Shown here one piece after another: positions 5,810 to 6,252 of a DNA stretch of 6,252 nt (its first letter is position 1; each line of letters opens with the position of its first letter). A model generated the notes under the pieces. It saw only the letters and a program-made list of their open reading frames with translations, searched no databases and was not told the origin of the DNA. Source of the stretch: Porticoccaceae bacterium (GTDB lineage: Bacteria; Pseudomonadota; Gammaproteobacteria; Pseudomonadales; Porticoccaceae); contig JAUUYV010000118.1 of NCBI GenBank assembly GCA_030590275.1, positions 1-6,252 on the forward strand. The letters are read 5' to 3'. The translations under genes and the position numbers were made by a program.

Positions 5810-6252
5810 CTATTTACAATACTCTTTTACGATTTTAGTGCTTTCTGCTTTCCATTTGGCTAGCTCTTCGTCATTCAGGTAGCGCTTACTGCCATCATTA
5901 TTCTTGTCGGGAGCGACAATGCGGCTTCGGTTATTTAAAGTGTAGAGGTTTTTTCGTGCTTTGGTGCAGTTGGCTTTTTCTTCCTTTTTAATCTTGGCGA
6001 GCTCCTCCGGGCTTAACTCAGTATTACCGTTGCTGTTTACGCTTACTGTCTCGTCTGAATCAGTCGAATCTTGATCGTCCGTGCTATTTTCCTCACTGAT
6101 AGAGCGTGGTTTTTGTGTGGGTTTGATTTTGAGTGTTTCGGTCTCAGTGCTGGTATCCGATGGCTGGTTAGCGGAATAGTGGGTTACACCTTCATCGTCA
6201 ACCCATCGATATATCTTAGCTGCCCAGCTGAGAGAAGTATTAAGCGAGAGCG
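5810..6252 (-). CDS. DUF4124 domain protein, exported (5' end outside window)
   Basis: On the minus strand a frame is open from the right edge (first full codon at 6250) to TAG at 5812-5810, giving 146 residues with no in-window start. The first 11 residues (LSLNTSLSWAA) look like the end of a signal peptide, with cleavage likely near SWA|A, so the protein should be periplasmic or surface-exposed. KIYRWVDDEGVTHYS (12-26) is the typical DUF4124 opening. An acidic, Ser/Thr-rich linker follows (about 31-80), then a lysine-rich helix and a conserved C-terminal segment CTKARKNLYTLNNRSRI...KRYLNDEE...KEYC. Cys95 and Cys145 could form a disulfide in the periplasm. The family is widespread in Gammaproteobacteria and its function is unknown. 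It is convergent with clpB across 190 bp, so the genes are not co-transcribed. Confidence 0.9.
   Translation of the reverse strand, partial: LSLNTSLSWAAKIYRWVDDEGVTHYSANQPSDTSTETETLKIKPTQKPRSISEENSTDDQDSTDSDETVSVNSNGNTELSPEELAKIKKEEKANCTKARKNLYTLNNRSRIVAPDKNNDGSKRYLNDEELAKWKAESTKIVKEYCK

Noticed and set aside
5700..5882. Possible 60-residue plus-strand gene after clpB
   Set aside because: It has no ribosome-binding site, overlaps the 3' end of the DUF4124 gene on the other strand, and its composition (hydrophobic, then a serine run) looks like antisense translation.
5874..5911. EF-hand-like loop (DKNNDG) in the DUF4124 protein
   Set aside because: Position 12 is Asn rather than Glu/Asp and position 8 is Lys rather than hydrophobic. 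The segment matches the usual family pattern before RYL-DEE.

Overview
This looks like an ordinary chromosomal (core-genome) stretch from a gammaproteobacterium. The gene products read closely like the E. coli and Pseudomonas versions: the C-terminal part of a single-chain PurL, a 284-residue CnoX (YbbN), and a ClpB of almost exactly the usual length. Base composition appears moderate, roughly 45-50 % G+C by eye. The DUF4124 protein and the stand-alone NIF3-like protein fit a Pseudomonas- or Cellvibrionales-type marine gammaproteobacterium, but the genus is a guess. There are no phage genes, insertion sequences, tRNA or rRNA genes, CRISPR arrays or obvious foreign genes.

Layout. From 1 to 1456 (+) lies the 3' part of purL, including the complete glutaminase domain. 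A 122-bp gap follows. At 1579-2433 (+) is cnoX, a thioredoxin-TPR chaperedoxin that, unlike E. coli CnoX, keeps a full WCAPC active site. A 97-bp AT-rich gap (2434-2530) carries two adjacent inverted repeats and a 13-bp periodic repeat. At 2531-2842 (+) is a 103-residue stand-alone NIF3/YqfO-like domain protein with a GTG start, closed by a likely intrinsic terminator. Next comes a good match to a sigma-32 heat-shock promoter (2927-2954), then a U-rich leader and clpB (3052-5619, +). clpB contains an internal ribosome-binding site and GTG start matching the one that makes the short ClpB isoform in E. coli. A 190-bp gap separates it from a convergent gene at 5810-6252 (-), a secreted or periplasmic DUF4124 protein whose 5' end lies beyond the window.

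How the genes fit together. purL is purine biosynthesis and looks unrelated to the rest. cnoX and clpB both serve protein quality control: CnoX holds oxidised or unfolded clients and passes them to GroEL or DnaK, while ClpB works with DnaK to pull proteins out of aggregates. Their closeness, with a small NIF3-like protein of uncertain function between them, is suggestive. The terminator and the separate heat-shock promoter indicate that clpB is transcribed on its own. I did not find a convincing undescribed system. The most informative details are regulatory (sigma-32 promoter, internal clpB start, the repeats after cnoX) and the redox-type active site of CnoX.
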